Positions 1 to 8,751 of a DNA stretch of 60,489 bases are shown one piece after another; positions within the stretch are counted from its first letter, which is position 1, and each line of letters opens with the position of its first letter. This DNA comes from Myxococcales bacterium. Lineage in GTDB: Bacteria > Myxococcota_A > Bradymonadia > UBA7976 > UBA1532. The stretch spans positions 1 to 60,489 of the forward strand of contig SHZC01000009.1 in assembly GCA_009692505.1 (NCBI GenBank), in the 5' to 3' direction. The notes below the pieces were generated by a model that was given only the letters and a program-made list of their open reading frames with translations, was not told the origin of the DNA and ran no database searches. The position numbers and the translations under genes are program-made.

Positions 1-2801
1 GAGACGACGAGGCCCCGCGTCTCGTTGCGCGCGCCGACGCCCTGGTATCGGAGGTCGAGCGGATCGAGGAAGTAGTGGCGGGCGTATTGGGCCGGATCGC
101 CGGCGTCGAGGATGGCCTGCGCGATGCCGAAGAACCGCCTCAGATCCGGCGTCTGGCGGCGGTGGCCGAGCCCGAGCGAAGGGGCCACGAGCGGCGCGCC
201 CATGGGGTAGACCGTCCCCTGGAATGGAGTGTCGGCCTGAAATTGGTCAATCACCTTTACCGGTTCACCGAGGCTGACACCGACGGCCGCGCCGGCTCCG
301 GGGCGATAGACCTCGAAGACGAAGCGGTCCCCGGAGGCGATGACCTCGGCCTCGTTCATGACGTACGGCGTGAAGCCCGGGCTCCGGGGGTCGAACCCCA
401 GCGCGGCCCGCTTCTCGCTGGCGCTCCAAGCATCGGCGGCATATTGCGTGCGGAAGCCCTGCCCGGCCCGGATGTACGCCGCTCGAAACTCTGCGGGTCC
501 AAGCTCGGTGCGCGCCTCACGCGAGAGGTTGCGGACCACGAAGACGTCGCCTTCTTCCAGCGCGACCTCGGCGACGAAGACGCGCTCGGTGCTCGGCACG
601 CTGCCCGCGGGTGAGGTGTTCGGGACCAGCCAGTTGATCGACCAGCGACCGGTGAAGGTTTGAGCTTCACCCTCGAAGATCGGATCCCCCAGGATCATCG
701 GGCCTTTCATGCGGAGGACCACCGCTTGGGGCACACCGGCATTGCTCGAGCGGATGCCGATGTCGACGAGGCCGGCGCCTCCGGCCGTGGGCGCGGCGGC
801 CACGAACTGCCGCTCGACCACGGGTGCGAGTACGCTGAGGATGCCGCCCAAGGACTGGCCCCAGGAGAAGAGGTCCGCCTTTGGCCCGCCGAGGTCGGCC
901 ACGCCGTCGCCGTCGAAGTCACCGCCCGCGGCACCGCCCTTGCCGTCGAAGGTCCGAAGGAGGCGGACCATCTGGAGTTGGTCAACCGCGCTCTGCCGAA
1001 TCATGTCCCGCGTATGAAACGTGTCCGCGGTCCAGAAGTCGCCCCCGGAGTCGGCGATACCGTCGTTGTTGAGGTCCCGCGCGCGGCCTTTGGTGACCGC
1101 GGTCAACGCCAGCGTCCCGTCCAGGCCGCTGCTCTGGAGCAGGGGGGGCAGGATGGTCTGGATGAGCGGCGCGAACTCCGGGGGGATGACCGTACCGTGC
1201 CCATAGGCGTCGAGCCCGCAGGTGGCCAAGCCGAAGCGGGCGTGGTGTCCAGCGAAGCCCATCATCTCCAGCCGCGCGCCGCCGTAGCCGTGGCCGTAAA
1301 AGACCACCGGGAAGGGCTGCTTATGCGTCACGGTCGTGCCGTCGGCGCGCCGCATTTCGGTCCGCGGCACCGTGCACCAGAGGGTGGCCTTGCCCAACCC
1401 CACGACCGCCGTGCCCGCCGCCAGATCCGTCTCGAAGCTCTCGTCATCGTCCTGCGGGTAGCCGTCGATCGCCACGCCGTCCCGGTCGATGAGGAAGTTG
1501 GGCGTGTCGAGCACCATCGTGAAGACGTGACTGACGAAGTTGTAGCTGTCGATGAGCGCCTTGGAGTCGGGGCTGTCACCCGCGACGAGGGGCACGGCCA
1601 CGGTGAGGATCGCCTGAAGGCGCTCGGCGTCGAGCACGCCCGGCTGACCGAAACGCGGCTCACACTTCGGGCCGTTGCCCGCGCGCCGACACGCGTCGAG
1701 GCTCGCGTCGTCGTACCAGGGCAAGAGCTCGAACTTCGGCGGAAACTTCTCCTCCAGAAAAGATAAAGGGCCTTGACCATTGATGCCGTCCCGAATGGCG
1801 AGCAGCTCATGGGTTGAGCTCTGTGTTGTGAACGACCAGGCGAACGCCACGTCGTCGAGGGTCAGCTCATACTTCGAAAGCGTCGTCTCGATGGGGCGCA
1901 GGGTCTCTGTCTGCCGCGTGTGATTGACGAAGTCGAACGGCGATCTCACGGGCTCGCCGGCTTCGTCGACGACCCTCCGCGTGAGGACGACCGCATACGT
2001 CGTCCCCTCGCGCAGCGGCATGACCGTGCGGATAAGGAGCGTGTTCGTCTCGCGCTCGTAGAACGGCAGGAGGTGGTCCACCTCATCGAGGCTATGCGGC
2101 TCGTAGGCGCGCCCGTCGTCGGTATTAGCGACGTCGCGGTGCCCATCGCCGTCCGTGTCCTCGGCGAAGTCGAGCTCACCGTCGCCGTCATCGTCGGTCT
2201 CCTCGAGGGTGTCGAAGAGCAGCGTCGAGGTCCCGCCGCGAGGGTCATGATCGAAGTACTGGTCGGGGCGGTCGAGGATCGAGGGGAACCGCCCGGTTCG
2301 CGGGCTGCGTTGGCTCGGCGAGACCTTCATCGCCGCCGGGAGCTCTGCGTAGTAGCCGAGATCGAGCGGGGCGACGCGACCGAACTCGGGGCTCTTCGGA
2401 TCGACGTCCACCACCAGGACCGCGTCGTTCTTCGGGTCCCGATCGAGGTGGAGCGCCCGCAACGCGTTGGGATCAATCGGCGCGTCGAAGCGGACCGAGA
2501 TGGGTGAGAACGTGCCGAAGCCGTCGAGGCGGTCGGCCTTCGCCCGCACGCTGCTCTCGAGCAGGGTAGGCCCGATGAGCGAGAGGTTGAGGCGTCGGCC
2601 CGTCGGGCTCGTCGGATCCGGCAAGGTGGCGAGATCGTTGGGAAACGGGATCTCCGGCAGGGGCCGCGCCTCGAGGTTGAAGAGCACGCGCGGGCCTGTG
2701 CCTTCAAGCGTCGCCGAGAGGCCCGCGGGCAAGGCGCCGAAGGGCTCGCAGCCGAGGGCCATGAGGAGGGTCAGGACCGGGAGTCGCTGTGCGCGCATCA
2801 T
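1..2801 (-). CDS. Large alpha/beta-hydrolase-like lipoprotein, partial (3' end beyond window)
   Basis: An open frame of more than 930 codons runs off the left edge with no stop. It starts at an ATG whose bases overlap the stop of the upstream barrel gene (ATGA). The N-terminus is a short signal peptide ending in a lipobox (LLMALGC), so an exported lipoprotein is likely. Around residue 500 there is a GHGYGG stretch and around residue 647 SWGQSLGG, which resembles the Gly-x-Ser-x-Gly nucleophile elbow of alpha/beta hydrolases. Two Asp-rich stretches (for example DDDGDGELDFAEDTDGDG and GGDFDGDGVADLGG) look like calcium-binding loops. The substrate is not evident. Translational overlap with the barrel gene suggests co-expression at the cell envelope. 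Hydrolase function is inferred from motif shape only. Confidence 0.75.
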   Translation of the reverse strand, partial: MMRAQRLPVLTLLMALGCEPFGALPAGLSATLEGTGPRVLFNLEARPLPEIPFPNDLATLPDPTSPTGRRLNLSLIGPTLLESSVRAKADRLDGFGTFSPISVRFDAPIDPNALRALHLDRDPKNDAVLVVDVDPKSPEFGRVAPLDLGYYAELPAAMKVSPSQRSPRTGRFPSILDRPDQYFDHDPRGGTSTLLFDTLEETDDDGDGELDFAEDTDGDGHRDVANTDDGRAYEPHSLDEVDHLLPFYERETNTLLIRTVMPLREGTTYAVVLTRRVVDEAGEPVRSPFDFVNHTRQTETLRPIETTLSKYELTLDDVAFAWSFTTQSSTHELLAIRDGINGQGPLSFLEEKFPPKFELLPWYDDASLDACRRAGNGPKCEPRFGQPGVLDAERLQAILTVAVPLVAGDSPDSKALIDSYNFVSHVFTMVLDTPNFLIDRDGVAIDGYPQDDDESFETDLAAGTAVVGLGKATLWCTVPRTEMRRADGTTVTHKQPFPVVFYGHGYGGARLEMMGFAGHHARFGLATCGLDAYGHGTVIPPEFAPLIQTILPPLLQSSGLDGTLALTAVTKGRARDLNNDGIADSGGDFWTADTFHTRDMIRQSAVDQLQMVRLLRTFDGKGGAAGGDFDGDGVADLGGPKADLFSWGQSLGGILSVLAPVVERQFVAAAPTAGGAGLVDIGIRSSNAGVPQAVVLRMKGPMILGDPIFEGEAQTFTGRWSINWLVPNTSPAGSVPSTERVFVAEVALEEGDVFVVRNLSREARTELGPAEFRAAYIRAGQGFRTQYAADAWSASEKRAALGFDPRSPGFTPYVMNEAEVIASGDRFVFEVYRPGAGAAVGVSLGEPVKVIDQFQADTPFQGTVYPMGAPLVAPSLGLGHRRQTPDLRRFFGIAQAILDAGDPAQYARHYFLDPLDLRYQGVGARNETRGLVV

Positions 2802-4366
2802 CCACCTCCGAGCAGGTGTGAGTCGATGGACAGCTTGACCTGCCCGGAGTGTACGGTTCCGAGGCCGCCGTCCGGTCCCTCCAGGGCCGCGCCGGGGAAG
2901 AAGGCCGAGTAGGTCAGGCGCAGGGCCGGAACGAGCTCCGGATCCCGCATCGTCAAGGCGTATCGCGCGGCGGCGGCCACCTCCATGCCGAGTCGCCCCT
3001 CGCCGCGGCCCCCGAAGGCGTTTCGTGGGCTGCCGCCCTGGGCGAAGGTTGAGTACGGATCGGTGAACGGGACGGTCGTGCTGGCGGTCATCACCTCAAC
3101 ACCCACGTCAAGGGCGTCGGTGGGCTCGACGACCGTGCGCAGGGCCGCGTAGGAGGCACCCGAGACCCCCCCGCGTCCGGCGAAGTGCTCGTACCCCTGA
3201 GGCGGCGACTTGCTCCGGAGGGGGTTGTCGACGCGCTCGGTCGAGCGACGCTGGAGCGCGGGCACGACCTGGTCGAAGAGGATCTGACCCACATCGTAGT
3301 CGCCATTGAAGCTAAACCGCCCGACCTCGTCGTCGTCCGGGTCTCCATCCCCCGTGGCGGCGCCCGCTCTCAGGCCCAAGGTGATCGGCAGGCCGTCGGC
3401 GGCGAAACGCCAGTCAATCTCGGCGGCGAAGCCCATGCTGCGGACCTTGACGCCGTCGCGCCCCTGCTCGGTCACGAAGCGGTCGGTCTCGCCGTCGACG
3501 ATGGCGACCTCGAGCTCCCAACGGATGGAGTTGAAACGCTCCCACTCGGTCAGGAAACGAACGTGACCGTCGACGACCCAGACGTCGAGCTCATCACCCA
3601 GGGCGGCATCGGCCGAGCGGCGCACGGCATAGACCCCGCCGTTGAGCGCGCTGCGTGGGGCCGTGGCAGGCGCCTTGAAAGTCCGGGGTCGGAGGAGGGT
3701 GGAGAAGACGATCTGGCGGGCGACGTCCTCTTTGCGCAGGCCCGTGTCGAGGAGCAGCGCGGTCTCGTCGGCGAGCACGAGATCGGCGGCGGCGAGCAGC
3801 GTGAAGCGTCCCAGGACGCTGTCCGGTAGCGCGCCCAAGGCCTGAAAGGGCGAGGTCGCGAATAAGAGCCGCTCCGACAAGCTGCCGCGATAGCTCTCGC
3901 CGAAGAGTCGGTCGCTCCGCTCACCGCCGTTGGCCACGAGGCCGAGCCCCCAGTGGCTCGCCTGCTGCCCGGCCCGAATGACGCCAAAAAACGGGGTCCA
4001 CTCGACGTAGAGCTTGCGCGGAAGGATCGGGAACGGGTGGAAGCTCTCGGCCCGCCGCAAGCGCGGATCAACGGCGAAGGTGCCCAGCTCCGTGGGCTCG
4101 CCGTAAAGGCGGTGGGCGAAGAAGTCGGCCTCGCCGATCAGGCGCAGCTTGGGTCCGCCGAGCCGGGTCTCGAAGCCCGCCCGGAGGCGCGCCGATCCCA
4201 GGGCGCCTGGGTCGTAGATCGCTTCATTTTCGGGCCCAACGTCGAAGGACGAGGTCGCCTCATGCCAGAGGTCGACACCGACGTTGACGTCGTAGGCCGA
4301 CGCGGGCTGGCCGGAGAGGGTCGCGGCGAGGGAGACGAGAGTGAGGGCACCGATGTGGCTTCGCAT
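2798..4366 (-). CDS. Putative outer-membrane beta-barrel protein
   Basis: A 522-residue protein. I start it at the ATG giving MRSHIGALTLVSLAATLSG with a signal peptide cleaved near ASA-YDV; the open frame extends upstream but that part overlaps the divergent acyl-CoA synthetase gene and is not signal-like. The mature protein alternates hydrophobic and polar residues in aromatic-rich strands (for example LYVEWTPFFGVIRAGQQ), as expected for a barrel or porin-like protein. The stop overlaps the start of the downstream lipoprotein gene by 4 bases, so the two are probably one transcript. I do not recognise the family. Confidence 0.65.
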   Translation of the reverse strand: MRSHIGALTLVSLAATLSGQPASAYDVNVGVDLWHEATSSFDVGPENEAIYDPGALGSARLRAGFETRLGGPKLRLIGEADFFAHRLYGEPTELGTFAVDPRLRRAESFHPFPILPRKLYVEWTPFFGVIRAGQQASHWGLGLVANGGERSDRLFGESYRGSLSERLLFATSPFQALGALPDSVLGRFTLLAAADLVLADETALLLDTGLRKEDVARQIVFSTLLRPRTFKAPATAPRSALNGGVYAVRRSADAALGDELDVWVVDGHVRFLTEWERFNSIRWELEVAIVDGETDRFVTEQGRDGVKVRSMGFAAEIDWRFAADGLPITLGLRAGAATGDGDPDDDEVGRFSFNGDYDVGQILFDQVVPALQRRSTERVDNPLRSKSPPQGYEHFAGRGGVSGASYAALRTVVEPTDALDVGVEVMTASTTVPFTDPYSTFAQGGSPRNAFGGRGEGRLGMEVAAAARYALTMRDPELVPALRLTYSAFFPGAALEGPDGGLGTVHSGQVKLSIDSHLLGGG

Positions 4367-4421
4367 GGCGCGCACTCTCGTACGCGACCGCTCATCCGCG
4401 CAACGTGTACGCTCACCCCCC

Positions 4422-6200
4422 ATGGCCATCAATCGAACCGCTCTCTTTTCGACCACCCGGGCCGTCTTGGCCCTCCTGCCCAAGGCACCCTTCTCGTGGT
4501 TTGGAGGCGTCGGGGCGTCGGTCAGGGTCCATGCGCGGCGCCGGCCGAATGCGCCCGCGCTCCGCGATCTGAACCGAACGATCACCTGGGAGGAGCTGTG
4601 CACCGCCGTCGACAGGGTCGCCAACTTCTGGAGCGAACGCGGCCTGAAAGCGGGTGAGACGGTGGCCCTGCTCACGGGCAATCACCTCGAGACGATCGTG
4701 CATCAGCTCGGCCTCTGCCGGATGGGGGCGGTCTCGGCGATGGTCAATCCCGAGCTCAGAGGTCGACCCCTCGAGCACGTCCTCCGGGCCTGCCAAGCGC
4801 GCGGACTCGTCGTGGATGGGGCTCGGGTGCAGACGGCCCTGGACCTCGACTTTGGCGGCTCTCTGGGCACGAGTCTTCTGTGCGGGCACGAGGACGCACC
4901 CGCGGTCCACGGTTTGCCCGACCTGAAGAGCGCGCTCGCCGCCCTGCCGGACCGACCTTTCGTCGGCGGCCTCGTGAGGGATGCCGACCTCTTCACCTAC
5001 CTCTTCACGAGCGGCACGACGGGGCTGTCGAAGGCGGCGCGGATTCGACAGCGAAGGTTCCTGCTCTCGGGCGCGGGCTTTCACTCCATGGCCGCTTGGC
5101 TCTCGCCCGACGACGTCATCTTCACGCCCCTGCCGATCAGCCACGCCTCGGCCCAACTCGTCGGCTTGTCTACGGCGCTGTCGACCGGGGCCTGCTTCGC
5201 CATCACGCAGGGGTTCAGCGCGTCCCGATACTTCAGCGACGCAAAAGCGCTCGGGGCCACCGTCGGCCTCTACGTGGGCGAGGTCTGCCGCTACCTGCTC
5301 GCCTCCCCGCCGCACGAGTGCGAGCGTGAGCACGGCATCCACACGTTTATGGGCAACGGCCTCAGGCGCGACGTCTGGACGCCGTTTCAAGAGCGCTTCG
5401 GGCTCGGTCGCATCCTCGAGTTCTACGGGGCCACCGAGGGCAACCTCGTCCTCATCAATCGAGACGGCAAGGTCGGTAGCTGCGGGCGCCCGCTGCCCGT
5501 CCTCGTCGGCCCGCTCAATGGCGCGGCGCTCGTCCGACATGACGTGGAGAGCGGCGAGGTCGTGCGGGGCCCCGATGGGTTCGCCGTGCCTTGCGCGCCC
5601 GATGAGGTCGGCGAACTCGTCGGTCGGATTGGTCGCCTGCCCAACGAGAAGTTCGACGGGTATGCCGATCCGGAGGCGCAGGCGTCGAAGGTGCTGCACG
5701 ACGTCTTTCGGCGAGGAGACGCCTACTTTCGGACGGGCGACTTGCTCAGCCGTGACGCCGACGGCGACTACTTCTTCGTGGACCGCATCGGGGACACGTT
5801 TCGTTGGAAAGGCGAGAACATCAGCACGCAGGAGGTCGCCGAGGCGCTCGTGGGGACCGGCGGCGTCGAGTTTTGCGTCGTCTATGGCGTCTCGGTTCCG
5901 GGCTACGAGGGGCGCGCGGGCATGGCGGCCGTCTTGTGTTTGACCTCCGGCTTCGACGGCGCGGCCTTCTTTCAGGCGACGCTGGCCTTGCCCCCAAGCG
6001 CGCGGCCGGTCTTCGTGCGGGTCTGCGCGGACCTCGACACGACCGGCACGATGAAGTTCAAGAAGTTCGAGCTTCAGCGGCGGGGCTTCGAAGAGGACGC
6101 GCTCGCGCCGGTCTGCGTTCGGGACGACGCCGCCAAGGTCTACTTGCCCCTCGACGCCGGGCGAAGGGCCGCGATCGGCGAGGGTCGGGTACGGCTCTGA
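4422..6200 (+). CDS. Long-chain acyl-CoA synthetase (FadD6/FATP-like)
   Basis: A 592-residue member of the AMP-forming acyl-CoA synthetase superfamily, which activates fatty acids with ATP and CoA. The adenylate P-loop YLFTSGTTGLSK lies near residues 193-204, followed by EFYGATEGN, the FRTGDLL motif, and the hinge region DTFRWKGENIS. The second half (FRWKGENISTQEVAEAL) matches very-long-chain synthetase/fatty-acid-transport-type enzymes. The start at MAINRTALFS follows the 55-base divergent spacer with the barrel gene; the longer frame would overlap that gene. Together with fadB/fadA at 14-17.4 kb and the ole operon it is one of several acyl-CoA genes here, but it is not in an operon with them. 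Confidence 0.88.
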   Translation: MAINRTALFSTTRAVLALLPKAPFSWFGGVGASVRVHARRRPNAPALRDLNRTITWEELCTAVDRVANFWSERGLKAGETVALLTGNHLETIVHQLGLCRMGAVSAMVNPELRGRPLEHVLRACQARGLVVDGARVQTALDLDFGGSLGTSLLCGHEDAPAVHGLPDLKSALAALPDRPFVGGLVRDADLFTYLFTSGTTGLSKAARIRQRRFLLSGAGFHSMAAWLSPDDVIFTPLPISHASAQLVGLSTALSTGACFAITQGFSASRYFSDAKALGATVGLYVGEVCRYLLASPPHECEREHGIHTFMGNGLRRDVWTPFQERFGLGRILEFYGATEGNLVLINRDGKVGSCGRPLPVLVGPLNGAALVRHDVESGEVVRGPDGFAVPCAPDEVGELVGRIGRLPNEKFDGYADPEAQASKVLHDVFRRGDAYFRTGDLLSRDADGDYFFVDRIGDTFRWKGENISTQEVAEALVGTGGVEFCVVYGVSVPGYEGRAGMAAVLCLTSGFDGAAFFQATLALPPSARPVFVRVCADLDTTGTMKFKKFELQRRGFEEDALAPVCVRDDAAKVYLPLDAGRRAAIGEGRVRL

Positions 6201-6208
6201 ACCTCAGG

Positions 6209-6868
6209 TCAGAGCGCCTCTTTCTTAATCCGCTCGATGACTTGGGTATAGCTCGTCGTGCGGACGAGCTCGCTGAGCTGGCTGGTATAGGTCTGGAGCA
6301 GGTCCGCTCGGCCCCGGTCGCGAGCGTCGCAGAGGGCGCGATAGACCATGATGAAGGCCCGCTCGGAGTTGACGAAGTGCTCGATGGCCTCGGTCACCAC
6401 GCCGACCGCCGCCGCGACGAGTGACCGCCCCTGCTTCTCGAACTCGAACAAGACGCCCTCGCTGTTGCGGACTGTCAGCGCGACGATGGCCACGGCGTCC
6501 GAGCCGGTCGCGTCGCGGATCGTGTCCATCTTCGCCCGCACGCTGAAGCCGGTGAACTGGATGGTCTTGAGCGACTCGAACTCTTGGGCGAAGTGCTCCA
6601 TGAGGCCCCGGCATAAGGCGTCGATGAAGCCCACGCCCGCCCCGGTGATGACATGGGCGTCGGGCCGGTCCTCGTGCTCGAGCCTGAGCTCGATGCGGCA
6701 GGGCGTGCCTTCGGCCACGTCTTCGTAAATGGAGTAGGAGACGACTTTGGGTGCGAGGTAGTCGTCCTTGAGGATCTCTCGAATCAGCTCGCGGGTCGCG
6801 TGTACACGGGCCACGTTCGTCTCCACTTCGGGGTCGGGGGTCAAGCGGTTGGGCCTCGGTTTACTCAC
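6209..6868 (-). CDS. Stand-alone LeuA-type regulatory (dimerisation) domain protein
   Basis: A 219-residue protein that looks like the C-terminal allosteric domain of 2-isopropylmalate/citramalate synthases without the catalytic TIM barrel. Seen: a GAGVGFIDAL motif at residues 76-85, corresponding to the GxGPxDA signature, then strands with repeated small-residue patterns (SVRAKMDTIRDATGSDAVAI, TVRNSEGVLFEFE) typical of that fold. A predicted helical tail follows (about 165-219). No HMR-type catalytic motif is present, and no leu genes adjoin. It ends 8 bases from the convergent acyl-CoA synthetase gene. The effector and partner are unknown; I infer a sensor or regulatory role. Confidence 0.7.
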   Translation of the reverse strand: MSKPRPNRLTPDPEVETNVARVHATRELIREILKDDYLAPKVVSYSIYEDVAEGTPCRIELRLEHEDRPDAHVITGAGVGFIDALCRGLMEHFAQEFESLKTIQFTGFSVRAKMDTIRDATGSDAVAIVALTVRNSEGVLFEFEKQGRSLVAAAVGVVTEAIEHFVNSERAFIMVYRALCDARDRGRADLLQTYTSQLSELVRTTSYTQVIERIKKEAL

Positions 6869-6886
6869 CTTCGGCCCTCATGCAGG

Positions 6887-8683
6887 ATGCGCCCCGTGAA
6901 CCGACTTGTCAGGCCCGTCGTTGCAATGCTCGCGCTCGCGGCCTGCGGGGGCGGGGCTCGGCCCTCTTTTGATGGGCCAGGGGCGTCAACTCGGGGGGAT
7001 GGACCGGGCACGGCCCGCGACCTCTTCGGGTACCTGCCGCCGGACGCGCCTCTGAGAGCCGTTGTGTCCATGGACGGGCTGCGCGAAGGGGCGGTGATGC
7101 TCGGCGAGCGCCAGGTGAGCTCCGCCATGGTGCTTCGAAAGGGGCTCGCCGCCCTCACCCTGGACCCCAAGACACCCGGCGCGTTCGGTCTCGATGACCG
7201 CCTCCCGATCTTCGTCTCGGCCCGCATCGGCCCGGCCGGTGCGCTCGAGCAGGGCTTCGCTGACCTGGAGCGGCTGCTTCAGACCCCCGAAATCCTGGAG
7301 CGATGGCTGGCCGATAACCCCATTCAGGGTGCCTTCCTGCACGCTCGCATCGTCGGTCAAAGCCGCACCTCCGGAGAGAACGCGGCGGAGCTCTTGTCGT
7401 CGTATTTGGGCGGCGTGCAATCGGTGACCTCAGACGATGACGATGAGGCTTGGGCGAGTCTGCTTCTCGTCGAGAGCGCGCGGATCGGCGCGCTGCGGGC
7501 TCGGATGTACCCCGGCTCCCACCTTCGGCTGCACCGGCCCCTCGAGACCTCGACGATGGTGCTCATCATCGAGCGCGCGCCCGCACCCGGGCAGGCCGTG
7601 GCCTTCGTCGACGTTTTGGTGGACCTCGAGCTGGGCGGCTCCGGCTTGCTCGCCGGACTCGAAGGCCTCGCTCAGCCCCCAGTGGACGGCAGAGAGGACT
7701 CGCCGGGCCTGCCGTCGGGCACCGATGTCGCGCGTTTGGTCTTTGGGCATCGAGGCTGGGCGCAGCTCGTTCGGGGGCTTCGACAGGCCGAGGCCGTCCG
7801 TCAGATGGAGGCATTGAAGAGCCTGCCGATCGAGGTCCGGGGCGCAGAGTGGTCCGCGACCGGGCGGCGGATTCGAATGACGTCGCAGGTCTTTGCCCCA
7901 GCGGAGTCGGTCTTCGACCGAACCGAGGTCCGGATCGGCTTGACGCCACGTCACCTCTCAGTGGAGCTGAGGTCACGATATCTGCCGACCATGCGGGCGC
8001 TCGGCGGCCTGCGTGAGCCTCGCCCGGCGCTGCCCTTCCAGGGCTTCTCCGACGAGGCTGAGCTCACGGTCAACGCGTCGAGCGGGGGGCCCAGCTTCTT
8101 CCGCGTCCTGGAGTCCACCGTGCCCGCGCCCGCCCTGGCATTCGAGCAGCTCGTCTCCGAGGTGACGGCCTGTGGCCTCGTCTGCCTGCTCGCCCTGCCC
8201 ACGGCCGCGCCTGCTTATGCCCGCGCGCCTCTGCTGGCCCTCACGCAGCTCGCACCCGCCTTCGAGCCGCTCGCACCCGCCCTCCAGGGCGCAGCCGCCG
8301 TCAGCATGGCGGTCCGGTGGTCTGCCGACGCCGCCGTCGCGGTCGCCATCCGCGGCCACCGCCCGATGATTGAGGTCGAACCCCACTTTCGCGCCCCGGA
8401 GCCCGGCTTCCGGCTGCGGAGCCACGTTCGGGAAGGGGAGACCTTGCTGCTCGTCGACTCCCGCGGCGGCGTCCCTTTTATGGGCCTCGATCGCGCCGTT
8501 GCCGCGCCCGCTTCACCGAGTCGGGCGTTTTTCGAGATTCGCCAACAGGGGCCGCTCTTCGGGCTCTTCGGGTCGGGCGACGTCCGCATGACCTTCGAGC
8601 CGACGATCATGCGGACCGAGGTGGCGCTGCCGCTGCTCCCGGTCTTGAGCACCTCTGAGCTTCGAAGAGACCGGGCGCCCTGA
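6887..8683 (+). CDS. Hypothetical lipoprotein
   Basis: A 598-residue exported protein starting MRPVNRLVRPVVAMLALAACGGG, a signal peptide with a clear lipobox LAAC. After a low-complexity Gly/Ser linker the protein is a mix of beta strands and helices with no motif I can assign. The divergent LeuA-domain gene starts only 18 bases away on the other strand, so promoter elements must overlap coding or be very compact. The next gene is co-directional after 68 bases and is also a lipoprotein. Confidence 0.65.
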   Translation: MRPVNRLVRPVVAMLALAACGGGARPSFDGPGASTRGDGPGTARDLFGYLPPDAPLRAVVSMDGLREGAVMLGERQVSSAMVLRKGLAALTLDPKTPGAFGLDDRLPIFVSARIGPAGALEQGFADLERLLQTPEILERWLADNPIQGAFLHARIVGQSRTSGENAAELLSSYLGGVQSVTSDDDDEAWASLLLVESARIGALRARMYPGSHLRLHRPLETSTMVLIIERAPAPGQAVAFVDVLVDLELGGSGLLAGLEGLAQPPVDGREDSPGLPSGTDVARLVFGHRGWAQLVRGLRQAEAVRQMEALKSLPIEVRGAEWSATGRRIRMTSQVFAPAESVFDRTEVRIGLTPRHLSVELRSRYLPTMRALGGLREPRPALPFQGFSDEAELTVNASSGGPSFFRVLESTVPAPALAFEQLVSEVTACGLVCLLALPTAAPAYARAPLLALTQLAPAFEPLAPALQGAAAVSMAVRWSADAAVAVAIRGHRPMIEVEPHFRAPEPGFRLRSHVREGETLLLVDSRGGVPFMGLDRAVAAPASPSRAFFEIRQQGPLFGLFGSGDVRMTFEPTIMRTEVALPLLPVLSTSELRRDRAP

Positions 8684-8751
8684 GCGTCGTTTTCGGTGCC
8701 CGAACTTCGGCGTGGTAGCGTCCGCTCGAACACACATTGGCGGAGGCTGCC

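Noticed and set aside
4413..5699. A 428-codon minus-strand frame opposite the acyl-CoA synthetase
   Set aside because: Shadow of a well-supported gene; no signal or motif.
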